NCBI RefSeq assembly: GCF_019029495.1
Contig: NZ_JAERQM010000004.1
Coordinates: forward strand, 416,880 to 480,879
Direction of reading: 5' to 3'
Length of the DNA stretch: 64,000 bases
Origin: Falsiroseomonas oleicola
Lineage (GTDB): Bacteria > Pseudomonadota > Alphaproteobacteria > Acetobacterales > Acetobacteraceae
Below, in pieces: positions 44,260 to 53,312 of the stretch. The notes beneath the pieces are model-generated. The model searched no databases. It was not told the origin of the DNA and worked only from the letters and a program-made list of their open reading frames with translations. Position 1 is the first letter of the stretch. Each line of letters opens with the position of its first letter. The position numbers and the translations under genes are program-made.

Positions 44260-45515
44260 CTGTCGTCTCCCAAAGGGGGTGGTGGTGGTGATTCGAGTTC
44301 CGCTTCCATGCGCTTCAGCCGCGTCACGCCCCAGGCGAAGACCCCCAGGAACAGCGCCACCGCCACCAGGGTCGGCCATTGCAGCCCGAAGAACTCCCCG
44401 GCCGCGCCCAGGGACAGCGCCCCCAGCGCCGGGAAGGCCCGGGTGATGAGGCCCCAGAGGCTCAGCATGCGGCCGCGATAGGTCGTGTCCGTCGCGCTCT
44501 GGATCAGGGTCTGCACGCTGATCCCATGGATCGAGGCGAAGCCGCCGATCAGCGCGGCGCAGAGCATGCCGAAGGGGAAGAAGCTGGTGGCGACGAAGCC
44601 CACCGTGGCCACGGCCTGCGCCAGCCCGGCGAAGACCGCCAGCCGCGTCGTGCCTTCCAGCCGGCCGCGGGAGGCCACCCAGAGCCCGGCGCAGAGCGCG
44701 CCCACGCCGAAACAGGCGGTCAGTATGGCCAGGCTCTCGGCGCCGCGCCCGAACAGGCGTTCCACGAAGGGCGGCAGAATCTCCTGCACCCCGCGCAGCA
44801 GCAGCGCGCCGAGCGCGGCATAGAGCAGGATCGGGCCGAGGCCCGGATGGCGCGCGGCATAGCGCAGCCCCTCCACCACCTCCCCGAACAGGCTTTTCGA
44901 GGCGGGGTGGCCCTGGCGTTCCTTGGGGTCGACCCGCAGCAGCCAGATCGAGATGCAGGCGAAGACATAGCCCACCGCATTGCCGGCAATCGCCGGCACC
45001 ACGCCCCATATGGCGATCACCGGGCCGGCGATGGCCGGGCCGATGAAGCGGGCGGTGGCGAAGCAGAGCGAGTTGGCGGCCACCGCGGCGGGCAGGTCGG
45101 CGCGGGCCACGATGCCGGGCATCAGCGTCTGCCGCGCCGGCTGGGCGAAGCTGGCGGCGACGCCGCCGATCACCTCCAGCACCAGCAGGATGGTGATGGT
45201 CATATGGCCGCTGAAGGTGATGCCGGCGACCAGCGCGGATTGCAGGGCGATCGCCACCTGCGTCCACATCGCCAGCTTCACCCGGTCCACCCGGTCCGCC
45301 ATCGCGCCGGCGAGCGGGCTGATGAACACCGCCGGCGCCAGGTCGCAGAAGGCGACCATGCCCACCCAGAAGGCGCTGCCGGTCAGTTCCCAGGCGAGCC
45401 AGGACACGGCGATGCGCTGCATCCACAGCCCGGTCCAGGCGACCATGGAGCCGGAGAAGAACAGCCGCGAATCCCGGGTGGAAAGGGCGCGCGCCAGCGC
45501 GCCGGAGGAGGCCAC
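44253..45515 (-). CDS. MFS transporter (MFS_3/EntS-like)
   Basis: A 420-residue, twelve-helix major facilitator protein. LFFSGSMVAWTGLWMQRIAVSWLAWELTGSAFWVGMVAF at the first helices and AGAMADRVDRVKLAMWTQ (loop 2-3 motif A-like) mark it as the MFS_3 group that includes the enterobactin exporter EntS and other drug or siderophore exporters. The second half begins about residue 215 (LLYAALGALLLRGVQEILPPF). The C-terminus is Pro-rich and acidic. Cotranscribed with the Gfo/Idh/MocA gene that follows. Cargo unknown. Confidence 0.88.
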   Translation of the reverse strand: MASSGALARALSTRDSRLFFSGSMVAWTGLWMQRIAVSWLAWELTGSAFWVGMVAFCDLAPAVFISPLAGAMADRVDRVKLAMWTQVAIALQSALVAGITFSGHMTITILLVLEVIGGVAASFAQPARQTLMPGIVARADLPAAVAANSLCFATARFIGPAIAGPVIAIWGVVPAIAGNAVGYVFACISIWLLRVDPKERQGHPASKSLFGEVVEGLRYAARHPGLGPILLYAALGALLLRGVQEILPPFVERLFGRGAESLAILTACFGVGALCAGLWVASRGRLEGTTRLAVFAGLAQAVATVGFVATSFFPFGMLCAALIGGFASIHGISVQTLIQSATDTTYRGRMLSLWGLITRAFPALGALSLGAAGEFFGLQWPTLVAVALFLGVFAWGVTRLKRMEAELESPPPPPLGDDRC

Positions 45516-45521
45516 GCCCGC

Positions 45522-45875
45522 TCAGCGGGTCCGGGCGGGGGCCGGGCCAGGAACAGGGGCCGTGGCCGGCCCGCGCAGGCATTCGGCGATCAGCCGGTCG
45601 CGGTCGATCTGGGAGGCGCCGCGATCGGCCTCCAGCCGGCTGAAGGGGGTGGTGCCGGAAACGCCGCGACTCGATTCGGTCTCATCCGTGCGCATCAACT
45701 GGCCACGCTCGCGGTACTGCACGACCCGGGTCGCCTCCGCCCGGCAGGCCTCATAGGCCGCGTCGCGCTGGCCGGCCGGCACCGGCGGCGGGGCGCTGAT
45801 CGGCTGCGGCAAAGGCAGGGTGCAGGCCCCCAAAAGCAGCAGGGCGGTGCAGGCGGGCAGACGGATCGGGGACAT
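45522..45875 (-). CDS. Predicted lipoprotein, 117 residues
   Basis: The protein starts MSPIRLPACTALLLLGACTLPLP, giving a good lipobox (LLGAC) with lipidated Cys 18. The rest is short: a Pro-rich linker, a helix-forming part with two Cys (YEACRAEATRVV, LIAECLRG) and a Pro/Ala tail. No family recognised. It lies 6 bases beyond the MFS gene start and 25 bases from the next hypothetical gene, so it could share their transcript. Confidence 0.72.
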   Translation of the reverse strand: MSPIRLPACTALLLLGACTLPLPQPISAPPPVPAGQRDAAYEACRAEATRVVQYRERGQLMRTDETESSRGVSGTTPFSRLEADRGASQIDRDRLIAECLRGPATAPVPGPAPARTR

Positions 45876-45900
45876 GGTCGGGACTTTCGGGGTCGGCGCG

Positions 45901-46401
45901 TCAGGCCGGGACGCGGGAGCCGGGCAGGCCGCGCGACAATAGCCCGCGAAGTTGCTCCGCGTCGAACCTCGCCCCGGCATCGAGTGGCATGGCCGCGGCG
46001 GCGCGCAGCAGGGAGGGATGCAACTCCACCCCCTCCGCCGTCACCGCAAACAGCCCGGCCATCCAGCCGCTGCGCGTCATCACCTCCACCAGGGCCAGCA
46101 GCCGCAGGCACAGCGCCAGGCCGGGCAGGGTGCCGAGGTCGGCGCGGCGGTCCACCGCCTCGGCCCAGGACCGGGCATCGCGATCGGCGATGGACAGCAC
46201 CGTGGCGCTGCCATCCGGCCGGCGGAACAGCAGGGTGCGGGTCGGGCCCCAGCGCCCGGCATGGGCATGGGCACGCGCCGCATCCCAGGCGCCGAGCAGC
46301 GCATCCGGGGTGACGGCGGGCAGGGCCTCGGGGGCGAGCGGCACGGCGTAGGTCAGGCCGCCATCGGGCGTCTCGGCCAACTGGATCGAAGAGGTGGGCA
46401 T
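45901..46401 (-). CDS. Hypothetical protein, 166 residues
   Basis: No family recognised. The protein has no signal peptide or membrane helix. It has a repeated Ala-rich helical character with a central strand-rich segment (GPTRTLLFRRPDGSATVLSIADRDARSW) and long helices (WAEAVDRR, LPGLALCLRLLALVEVM, HPSLLRAAAAMPL). It reads as a genuine gene: codon use matches its neighbours and the start ATG overlaps nothing. It diverges from the amidase gene across 102 bases and may lead the unit that continues with the lipoprotein. Confidence 0.65.
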   Translation of the reverse strand: MPTSSIQLAETPDGGLTYAVPLAPEALPAVTPDALLGAWDAARAHAHAGRWGPTRTLLFRRPDGSATVLSIADRDARSWAEAVDRRADLGTLPGLALCLRLLALVEVMTRSGWMAGLFAVTAEGVELHPSLLRAAAAMPLDAGARFDAEQLRGLLSRGLPGSRVPA

Positions 46402-46503
46402 CGCCGCAATGTGGCATCCCGGCGCCGGCCTGCCATCCCGCATGTTCCAGTCTTCTGGGCAAACCGGCTTCGCAAACCGGGCAGGGCGTGGCGTGATGGT
46501 GGC

Positions 46504-47775
46504 ATGACCGATCCCAACCGCCTGACCGCCACCGAAGCCGCCCGCGCCATCGCCGCCGGCCGGCTTTCCGCCACCGACCTGATGGAGGCCTGCCTGGCCC
46601 GCGCCGCGGAACGCGAGCCGGTGGTGCGCGCCTTCGTCCATCTGGACCCCGCCGCCGCCCGCCGCGCCGCAGCCCGCGCGAAGCCCGGCCCGCTTCAGGG
46701 CCTGCCCTTCGCGGTGAAGGATGTTCTGGACACGGCGGAGGCGCCGACCGGCTATGGCTCCCCGATCTGGGCCGGGCACCGGCCGCGCGGCGATTCGGCG
46801 GCGGTCGCCGCGGCCAAGGCGGCGGGCGGCGTGGTGATGGGCAAGACCGTCACCACGGAATTCGCCACCCGCCATCCCGGCGCCACCGCCAATCCGCACA
46901 ACTTGGCGCATACGCCGGGTGGTTCCTCCTCCGGCTCCGCCGCCGCCGTGGCGGATTTCATGGCGCCGCTGGCCTTCGGCACGCAGACGGCGGGCAGCAT
47001 CGTGCGGCCGGCGGCCTATTGCGGCGTGGTGGGCTTCAAGCCGACCTACGGAACCTTCCACAGGGGCGGGATGAAGGTGTGTTCGGAAAGCCTTGATACC
47101 ATTGGCATCATGACCCGCAGCCTGGCGGATTGCGCGCTGGCCATGGGCGCCATGACCGGCCGCGACTATCCGGACCCCGAGGCGAAGCGCGACCGCCCGC
47201 CGCGCCTGCTGCTCAGCCTGGGCCAGGCGCCGGAGGCCGCGAAGCCGGAGACGGTGGCGCTGCTGCATCGCGTGGCGGAGGCCGCGCGCAAGGCCGGCGC
47301 CGAGGTGGTGGAAGCGCCGCTGCCGCCCGCCTTGCTGCTGGCGGCGGAGCTGCACCCCTTCATGATGAACATGGAGACCCGCCAGGGGCTGGCCTGGGAA
47401 TATGCCGAGGCGCGGCCGCAGATCTCCGCCGTGCTGCTCGACCGGCTGGACTGGGCCGGCGGCTTCCCGCCGGCGAAGCTGGGCGAGGCGCGCCGCGCCG
47501 CCATGGCCGCCCGCGCGGCCTTCCTGGACTGGACGGCGGCCTTCGACGCGGTGCTGACCCCGTCCGCACCCGGGGAGGCGCCGGCGGGGCTGCATCATAC
47601 CGGGGAGGCGACCTTCAACCTGCTCTGGACCCTGCTCTACGGGCCGAACGTCACCATCCCGGCCGGCACCGGGCCGGGCGGCCTGCCGCAGGGCGTGCAA
47701 CTTGTGGGGCGCATCGCGGAGGACCCGGCCCTGCTGGGCACGGCGCGCTGGGTGCAGGCGGCGCTGGAGGGTTGA
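46504..47775 (+). CDS. Amidase-signature family amidase
   Basis: A 423-residue amide hydrolase with the Ser-cisSer-Lys triad family layout. LPFAVKDVLDTAEAPTGYGSPIW carries the catalytic Lys, and HTPGGSSSGSAAAVADFMAPLAFGTQTAGSIVRPAAYCGVVGFKPTYG holds the Gly/Ser-rich signature with both serines. The C-terminal half is shorter than in GatA, and no gatB/gatC neighbour is present, so this is a stand-alone amidase rather than tRNA amidotransferase. Natural substrate unknown. The coding region ends 54 bases before a run of five hairpins. Confidence 0.93.
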   Translation: MTDPNRLTATEAARAIAAGRLSATDLMEACLARAAEREPVVRAFVHLDPAAARRAAARAKPGPLQGLPFAVKDVLDTAEAPTGYGSPIWAGHRPRGDSAAVAAAKAAGGVVMGKTVTTEFATRHPGATANPHNLAHTPGGSSSGSAAAVADFMAPLAFGTQTAGSIVRPAAYCGVVGFKPTYGTFHRGGMKVCSESLDTIGIMTRSLADCALAMGAMTGRDYPDPEAKRDRPPRLLLSLGQAPEAAKPETVALLHRVAEAARKAGAEVVEAPLPPALLLAAELHPFMMNMETRQGLAWEYAEARPQISAVLLDRLDWAGGFPPAKLGEARRAAMAARAAFLDWTAAFDAVLTPSAPGEAPAGLHHTGEATFNLLWTLLYGPNVTIPAGTGPGGLPQGVQLVGRIAEDPALLGTARWVQAALEG

Positions 47776-47828
47776 TATCAGCGGCCCTTTTGCGTGACCG
47801 CTCCAGGGTCCCTCAATCGTGCCGCAGG

Positions 47829-47957
47829 CACGCCAGAGGCGTGACGGGCGGAAACCCCCGGTTTCCTTGGCTTCGTCGCGCCAAAGTCTCGCCTTTGGCG
47901 CGACGCACTTGCGGCGGCGCCCATTCGGGCGCTCGGACCGGTCAAGAGACCGGTCCG
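47829..47957. repeat. Five consecutive perfect hairpins (REP-like block)
   Basis: Within 129 bases there are five adjacent perfect inverted repeats: CACGCC/GGCGTG (47829-47843), GGAAACC/GGTTTCC (47850-47866), GTCGCGCCAAAG/CTTTGGCGCGAC (47875-47904), GCGCCC/GGGCGC (47917-47932) and CGGACCGGTC/GACCGGTCCG (47934-47957), with loops of 3, 3, 6, 4 and 4 bases. No T tract follows any, so they are not simple terminators. The block follows the amidase stop and precedes the chemoreceptor by 71 bases. It may be a dispersed palindromic repeat or a structured RNA. Confidence 0.75.
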
Positions 47958-48028
47958 CCGGTATGAGGCGGGGACGTCGCGCCATGGCCTAGTCAGAAGG
48001 TCGGGAATTTAAGCGAAATGAAATCAGT

Positions 48029-49534
48029 GTGAGCGAAAATCCTGAGCCCCCAGATCAGGAGTTCGCCGTGTTCCTTCGACCCCAGCGCCCCGACCGCAGC
48101 ATCGAGCGCCTGGCCGCGCTGGAATGCGTGCGCGCCAAGATCATGATCGCGGACCCCGACCTGAACATCATCTACATGAACCAGGCGGTCACCGCGCTGA
48201 TGGCGGAGGCGGAGGCGGAGCTGAAGCGCGAATTGCCGCGCTTCAGCATGGCCACCCTGCTGGGCAGCAATATCGACGTCTTCCACAAGACGCCGGACCA
48301 CCAGCGCCGCATGCTGGCGGCGCTCGACAAGCCGCATTCCGCCACCATCCGCATCGGCCGGCGCGCCTTCGACCTGCTGGTCACCCCGATCAGCCAGGGC
48401 GACCGCCGTGCCGGCTTCGTGGTGGAATGGGAGGATGCGCATCATCGGCTGCTGAACCTGGACTACGCCGCGCAGATCGCCGCGATCGGCCGTGCCCAGG
48501 CCGTGATCGAGTTCGGAACGGACGGCACGATCGTCACCGCCAACGACAACTTCCTGACAACCATGGGCTATGGGCTGGAGGAGATCCGGGGCAAGCACCA
48601 TCAGATATTCGTCGAACCCGGCTACGCCCGCTCCGCCGACTATGCCGCCTTCTGGGAGGCGCTGCGCTCCGGCAAGCCGATGTCCGCGCAGTACAAGCGC
48701 ATCTCGAAAACCGGGCGGCCGATCTGGATCGATGGGTCCTACAATCCGATCCTCGACCACAACGGCCGGGTGACGAAGGTGGTGAAGTTCGCCACCGACA
48801 TCAGCGCGCAGATTGAGCTGCTGGGCAACCTCAGGGACAATATCGTCGAGGTGGACCGGGAGGTCGGCCGGTCCAATACGGAGTCGGTGGCAGCCAGGCA
48901 GGCGGTCGGCACCGCGACGGCCAATGTCTCCTCCGTCGCGCAGAATGCCGAACAGCTCGCCGAATCCATCCGGGTGATCTCCGGCAATATGGTCGCCTCC
49001 CAGACCGCCACCGATGCCGTCTTCCAGCAGGCCGCGCGCGTGGCGACGGAGACGGAGGGCCTGGCCGGCGCCACCCAGGCGATGAGCGGCATCGTCGCGC
49101 TGATCCGCAGCATCGCCAGCCAGATCAACCTGCTGTCCCTGAACGCCACCATCGAGGCGGCACGCGCCGGAGAGGCCGGAAAGGGCTTCTCCGTCGTCGC
49201 CTCCGAGGTGAAGAACCTGGCGGTACAGGCGGCCCAGGCGACGGAGCAGATCACCAAGGAAATCGACAGCCTGCAATCCCGCTCCGCCAGCGTGGCGCAG
49301 GCCGTCATCAGCATCCGCGAACAGGCCACAACGGTGCGTGACCAGGTGACCCATGCGGCGGAGGCTGTGCAGGAGCAGGCGAGCGTCACCCAGGGCATGT
49401 CCGGCAGCGCGCAGAATGCCGCCGACGCGGTCAGCGCCGTGCTGGGCAGCGTCACCGAGATGGAGGCGGCGGTGGGCAGCGTCTCCACCGCCATGCGCAA
49501 GACCATGGAGGCGGCGCAGGCCCTGGCGCGCTGA
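48029..49534 (+). CDS. Soluble PAS-containing methyl-accepting chemotaxis protein
   Basis: A 501-residue chemoreceptor with no membrane helix. Residues about 30 to 135 and 150 to 270 form two PAS-like domains ([61 protein letters not shown] with [19 protein letters not shown]), the second of the Aer/FlrB type. Residues about 290 to 490 form the coiled-coil signalling domain with the highly conserved hairpin tip [38 protein letters not shown]. It should sense a cytosolic signal and drive CheA. Start is GTG; the ATG ten bases upstream is out of frame. No che genes are nearby. Confidence 0.93.
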   Translation: MSENPEPPDQEFAVFLRPQRPDRSIERLAALECVRAKIMIADPDLNIIYMNQAVTALMAEAEAELKRELPRFSMATLLGSNIDVFHKTPDHQRRMLAALDKPHSATIRIGRRAFDLLVTPISQGDRRAGFVVEWEDAHHRLLNLDYAAQIAAIGRAQAVIEFGTDGTIVTANDNFLTTMGYGLEEIRGKHHQIFVEPGYARSADYAAFWEALRSGKPMSAQYKRISKTGRPIWIDGSYNPILDHNGRVTKVVKFATDISAQIELLGNLRDNIVEVDREVGRSNTESVAARQAVGTATANVSSVAQNAEQLAESIRVISGNMVASQTATDAVFQQAARVATETEGLAGATQAMSGIVALIRSIASQINLLSLNATIEAARAGEAGKGFSVVASEVKNLAVQAAQATEQITKEIDSLQSRSASVAQAVISIREQATTVRDQVTHAAEAVQEQASVTQGMSGSAQNAADAVSAVLGSVTEMEAAVGSVSTAMRKTMEAAQALAR

Positions 49535-49544
49535 CCCAGGGGCC

Positions 49545-50327
49545 TCAGGCGAGCCGGCGCAGGCGTTCGGCCGTCCCGGCATCCGCCGGGTAGAAGGCCT
49601 CGATCGCCAGTTCCGACAGCGTCACCTCCACCGGCGTGCCGAAGACCGCGGTGGTGGAAAGCAGCGTGAGCCGCCCGGCCGGGCTGTCCAGCACCAGCGG
49701 CACCACCACGCCGCCGGGCGCCAGCCCCGGCGTGGTCGGCGCGGCCGGCGCCGGGGCGGGCAGGGCGCGCAGTTCGGCCAGCAGATCGGCCAGCACCGCA
49801 TCACCGCTCGCTTCCACCTGCCGGTGCAGCCGTTCCAGCACATGGGCGCGCCATTCGAAAAAGTTGCCGATGCGGGGCGCCAGGCCGCCGGGGTGCAGGC
49901 TGAGCCGCAGCACATTCGCGGGCGGCGCGAGCAGCGCGGGCTCGGCAATGCCGGTGAGCAGTTTCGGCAGCACCGCATTGGCCGCGACCAGATGCCAATG
50001 CCGGTCCACCGCCAGCGCCGGGTTCGGCGCCTGCGCGTCCAGGATCAGCTGCACCGCCTCCCGCACGCCCGCCATCGCCACATCCTCCCGATAGGCGGGC
50101 GCGTAGCCTGCGGCGAGCAGCAGGGTGTTGCGGGCGCGCAGCGGCACGTCGAGCTGGCCGGCGAGGCGCAGCACCATCTCCCGGCTCGGCCGGGCGCGGC
50201 CGGATTCGACGTAGCTGAGATGCCGAGTCGAGATTTCGGCATCGAGCGCGAGGTCGAGCTGGCTGCGGCGCCGGCGCTGGCGCCATGCGCGCAGCAGGGT
50301 GCCGATGGGGGGATGGGAGCTGGACAT
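49545..50327 (-). CDS. XRE-family transcription regulator with MmyB-like ligand domain
   Basis: A 260-residue regulator: N-terminal helix-turn-helix (GTLLRAWRQRRRRSQLDLALDAEISTRHLSYVESGRARPSREMVLRLAGQLDVPLRARNTLLLAAGYAP) and a C-terminal MmyB-like domain (VDRHWHLVAANAVL, PPANVLRLSLHPGGLAPRIGNFFEWRAHVLERL, VEVTLSELAIEAFYPAD). The C-terminal domain is a PAS-related sensor bound by fatty acids in some members. It diverges from a small membrane protein and hydrolase operon across 112 bases, so it probably controls that operon. Longer frames upstream are not coding. Confidence 0.92.
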   Translation of the reverse strand: MSSSHPPIGTLLRAWRQRRRRSQLDLALDAEISTRHLSYVESGRARPSREMVLRLAGQLDVPLRARNTLLLAAGYAPAYREDVAMAGVREAVQLILDAQAPNPALAVDRHWHLVAANAVLPKLLTGIAEPALLAPPANVLRLSLHPGGLAPRIGNFFEWRAHVLERLHRQVEASGDAVLADLLAELRALPAPAPAAPTTPGLAPGGVVVPLVLDSPAGRLTLLSTTAVFGTPVEVTLSELAIEAFYPADAGTAERLRRLA

Positions 50328-50439
50328 GCCGGCGATCCTACGCCGCTCCGCGGCCGGCTTCCCATGACCTGTGAGGTTATCGCGCGGCGGCGGCCGGCGG
50401 GTGTTGGGTGGGGTCCTCGGAACCCGAAGGAGATCCCCG

Positions 50440-50823
50440 ATGACGATGCTGAAATGGGCGCTGCTCGGCGATGCCGCCGCCTGCGCCGCCTCCGGCCTGT
50501 TGCTGGCGGGCGTTGCCGGCGTGCTGGCCGCCCCGCTCGGCCTGCCGGAGGCGTTGCTGCGCGGGGCCGGCTTTTTCCTGCTGCCCTGGGCCGGATTCGT
50601 CGCGCTGGTCGGCCGCAGCACACAGCCCTCGCGTGGTGCGGTGCTGGCCATCATCGCGGTGAACGCGCTGTGGGTGCTGGACAGTCTGCTGCTTGCCGGT
50701 GGCGCCTTTGGCTTCGTGCCGAGCCACCTCGGCCAAGCTTGCGTCATGGCCCAGGCGGCCATGGCCGCGGGCTTCACCGCACTGCAGGTGCTGGCGCTGC
50801 CGGCGCGACAGGTGCCGGCATGA
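50440..50823 (+). CDS. Small integral membrane protein
   Basis: A 127-residue protein with four predicted helices: residues about 5 to 32, 40 to 62, 70 to 94 and 102 to 122. The layout (ALLGDAAACAASGLLLAGVAGVLAAPLGLP, WAGFVALVGRS, AVLAIIAVNALWVLDSLLLL-type stretch) is that of a common family of small permease-like proteins found next to XRE regulators; its function is unknown. AAGGAGAT precedes the ATG, and an upstream ATG at 50371 was discarded for lack of conservation. Its stop overlaps the start of the hydrolase gene (ATGA). Confidence 0.8.
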   Translation: MTMLKWALLGDAAACAASGLLLAGVAGVLAAPLGLPEALLRGAGFFLLPWAGFVALVGRSTQPSRGAVLAIIAVNALWVLDSLLLAGGAFGFVPSHLGQACVMAQAAMAAGFTALQVLALPARQVPA

Positions 50824-51620
50824 TCCGCACCCGCGACGGCGTCGGGCTTTTCCACCGCGAGGCCGGCCAGGGCGCGGCCGTGGTCTTCCTGGCAAGCTGG
50901 TCGCTGCCGAGCGATAGCTGGTTCCAGCAGATGCACGCCATGGCCGCCGCCGGGCTGCGCGCCGTGGCCTATGACCGGCGGGGCCATGGGCGATCCGACG
51001 ACCCCGGCCGCGGCTGGGACTACGACACGCTGGCCGATGACCTCGCCGATGTGCTGGCGGCGCTCGATCTACGCGGGGTCACGCTGGTGGCGATGTCCGG
51101 CGCGGCCGGGGAGGCGGTGCGCTACCTGACCCGCCACGGCCGCAACCGCATCGCCCGGCTGGCGCTGATCGGCCCGACCACGCCGCTGCTGGTGCAGCGC
51201 CCGGACAACCCGGACGGTATTCCGGCGGCGGCGCTGGATGCGTTGCGGGAGGAGCTGCGGCAGGATTTTCCGGCATGGCTTGAACGCAATGCGCGGGCCT
51301 TTGGCGGCCCCAGAGCCTCGGATGCCATGCTGGGCTGGATCTGCGCGCTGGCCCGCCAGGCCAGCCTGCCGGGGCTGCTGGCATTCCATCGCAGCCTGAC
51401 GGAGACGGATTTTCGCGCCGAGCTCCGCGCGCTGGACCTGCCGGTGCTGGTCGTCCAGGGCGATGCCGATGCGACCTGCCCGATCGAGCTGACCGGCGCG
51501 GCCACCGCGGCGCTGGTGCCCGGCGCCCGCCTGCTGGCATTTCGGGGCGCGCCGCACGGGCTGATCGTCAGCGATCCGGAGCGGCTGGCGGCGGAGCTGG
51601 TGGCCTTCGCCACCGACTGA
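50820..51620 (+). CDS. Alpha/beta hydrolase (chloroperoxidase/perhydrolase-like)
   Basis: A 266-residue alpha/beta hydrolase starting MIRTRDGVGLFHREAGQG, with YDRRGHGRSDDP, the nucleophile elbow VAMSGAAGEAVRYLTRHG (S93), an acid in VVQGDADATCPIELT and the His in FRGAPHGLIVSDP. The elbow reads A-M-S-G-A rather than the usual G-x-S-x-G; the Ser is in place but both flanking glycines are Ala, which narrows the turn. The surrounding pattern matches cofactor-free chloroperoxidases and arylesterases. Coupled to the membrane protein ahead of it and probably controlled by the XRE regulator. Confidence 0.87.
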   Translation: MIRTRDGVGLFHREAGQGAAVVFLASWSLPSDSWFQQMHAMAAAGLRAVAYDRRGHGRSDDPGRGWDYDTLADDLADVLAALDLRGVTLVAMSGAAGEAVRYLTRHGRNRIARLALIGPTTPLLVQRPDNPDGIPAAALDALREELRQDFPAWLERNARAFGGPRASDAMLGWICALARQASLPGLLAFHRSLTETDFRAELRALDLPVLVVQGDADATCPIELTGAATAALVPGARLLAFRGAPHGLIVSDPERLAAELVAFATD

Positions 51621-51623
51621 ACC

Positions 51624-52523
51624 TCAACCGGGCGCGGCCGCGTGCTTCTCGGCCTCCATCAGCAGCGCCAGGAAGCTGGTGACCTTGGCCGGCCGGAAGC
51701 GCGCGGCCGGCAGAACGGCGTGGATGCCGCCCGAAGGCAATTGCCAATCCGGCAGCGCCCGCACCAACTGTCCGGATGCGAGCAGTCCGCTCACCAGGAA
51801 GTCCGGCAGCACCGACAGCCCGGCACCGGCCCGCACCGCCGCCAGCGCGCCCGGCGTGGTGTCGATGGACAGCGACGCGCCCAGCCGCACGGCGCGGCGC
51901 TCCAGCGCGCCCTGGGAGAACTGCCACAGCAGCGGGTCGCGCAGCGCGGCATTGGCAATGAAGGGCAGGCGGGCGACATCCTCCGGCGCCCGCAGGGCCG
52001 CGATGGCCTCGGCGAAGGTGGGGCTGCCCACCAGAAGCTGCTGAAAGCCGCCGATGCGCCGTGCCTGAAGGCTGGAATCGGTCAGCCAGCCGACGCGGAT
52101 GGCGAGGTCCAGCGCGCCGGAGACCAGGTCCAGCGCCGCATCGCCCAGCGTCAGCTCCACCCGCATCGCCGGGTGGCGCGCCAGATAGGCGGTGACCACC
52201 GGCACCAGCCGCGCCACGCCATAATCGTTCGGCGCCGTCAGCCGCAGCGTGCCGGTGGGCGCCGCGACCGCCTGGGCGAGCTCGGCATAGGCGTCCTCGG
52301 CCTCCCGCAGCAGCAGGGTGCAGCGGGCATGGAACAGGCGGCCGGCCTCGGTGGGGTTCACGCGGCGGGTGGTGCGGACCAGCAGGGTGGTGCCGGTCTC
52401 CCGCTCCAGAAGCTGGACCTGCTGGCTGACCACCGCCTTGGTGATGCCGAGCCGGGCAGCCGCGCGGGTGAAGGAGCCGGTGTCCACGACGGCGGCGAAA
52501 TAGGCGAGGCGGTTGAGGTTCAT
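51624..52523 (-). CDS. LysR-family transcription regulator
   Basis: A 299-residue LysR protein: N-terminal helix-turn-helix (FAAVVDTGSFTRAAARLGITKAVVSQQVQLLERETGTTLLVRTTRRVNPTEAG) and a C-terminal co-inducer domain (GTLRLTAPNDYGVARLVPVV, LDLAIRVGWLTDSSLQARRIGGFQQLLVGSPTF, LSVLPDFLV). The effector is unknown. It diverges from the DsbA/MBL/SnoaL unit across 120 bases, the classic LysR arrangement, so it most likely controls that unit. Its stop lies 3 bases from the hydrolase stop. Confidence 0.93.
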   Translation of the reverse strand: MNLNRLAYFAAVVDTGSFTRAAARLGITKAVVSQQVQLLERETGTTLLVRTTRRVNPTEAGRLFHARCTLLLREAEDAYAELAQAVAAPTGTLRLTAPNDYGVARLVPVVTAYLARHPAMRVELTLGDAALDLVSGALDLAIRVGWLTDSSLQARRIGGFQQLLVGSPTFAEAIAALRAPEDVARLPFIANAALRDPLLWQFSQGALERRAVRLGASLSIDTTPGALAAVRAGAGLSVLPDFLVSGLLASGQLVRALPDWQLPSGGIHAVLPAARFRPAKVTSFLALLMEAEKHAAAPG

Positions 52524-52643
52524 GCCGCGCCACAGGGGCAGGGCGGGACCTCAGTTGTCAAGTTAATGCAGACGATATGTCCGATCCGTCGGCCTTATCG
52601 CACCAGTCCCCGCATGCCATTTCTCGGCGGCAGGAGCACCGCC

Positions 52644-53288
52644 ATGACGACAGGGACGCCGATCACCTACCTCTTCGACCCGCTCTGCGGCTGGTGCTAC
52701 GGCGCCGCGCCGGTGCTGGACCAGCTCGCCAGCCTGCCCGGCCTGGCGCTGGAGCTCGCCCCGACCGGCTTGTTCGCCGGCGCGGGCGCGCGGCCCATGG
52801 AGCCGCGTTTCGCCGCCTATGCCTGGTCCAACGACCAGCGCATCGCGCGGCTGACCGGCCAGGTCTTCAGCGAGGCCTATCGCCACAGGGTGTTGGCCGA
52901 CACCGCCCGGCTGTTCGATTCCGGCCCGGCGACGCTGGCGCTGACCGCCGTTGTGCTCACCGACCCGGACCGGATGCGGCCGGCGCTGCGGGCGATCCAG
53001 CACGCACGCTACGTGGCCGGCGAGGACATCACCGACACCGCCCTCCTGGCGCGCATCCTGACGGAGGCCGGCCTGCCGGACGCCGCCGCCCGCCTCGCCG
53101 CGCCCGATGCGGCGCTGCGCGCGGCGCTGGGCCAGCACATCACCGCCAGCCAGGCCCTGATGCAGGAGATGGGCGCGGAGGGTGTGCCGGCGCTGGTCGT
53201 CGGCACCGGCCCCTCCTGCCGCCTGCTGCCGGCGAGCGTGCTGTTCGGGGGCGCGGATGCGCTGCTCGGCAGCCTGGCCGCCGCCTGA
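52644..53288 (+). CDS. DsbA/FrnE-family thioredoxin-fold oxidoreductase
   Basis: A 214-residue cytosolic thioredoxin-fold protein with the active site CGWC at C15 and C18 (LFDPLCGWCYGAAPVL), placed in the DsbA-like FrnE/2-hydroxychromene isomerase clade by FAAYAWSNDQRIARLTGQVFSEAYRHR and IQHARYVAGEDIT. No signal peptide is seen, as in FrnE relatives. MGAEGVPALVVG carries the cis-Pro loop. GGCAGGAGCACCGCC precedes the ATG. It is followed by the MBL-fold gene after 24 bases. Confidence 0.9.
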   Translation: MTTGTPITYLFDPLCGWCYGAAPVLDQLASLPGLALELAPTGLFAGAGARPMEPRFAAYAWSNDQRIARLTGQVFSEAYRHRVLADTARLFDSGPATLALTAVVLTDPDRMRPALRAIQHARYVAGEDITDTALLARILTEAGLPDAAARLAAPDAALRAALGQHITASQALMQEMGAEGVPALVVGTGPSCRLLPASVLFGGADALLGSLAAA

Positions 53289-53312
53289 CATTTTTCGAAG
53301 GAGACCTGGGCC

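Noticed and set aside
45901-47985. 694-codon frame on the minus strand covering the amidase
   Set aside because: Only its last 166 codons look like a gene; the rest is antisense to a well-supported amidase and has shadow composition.
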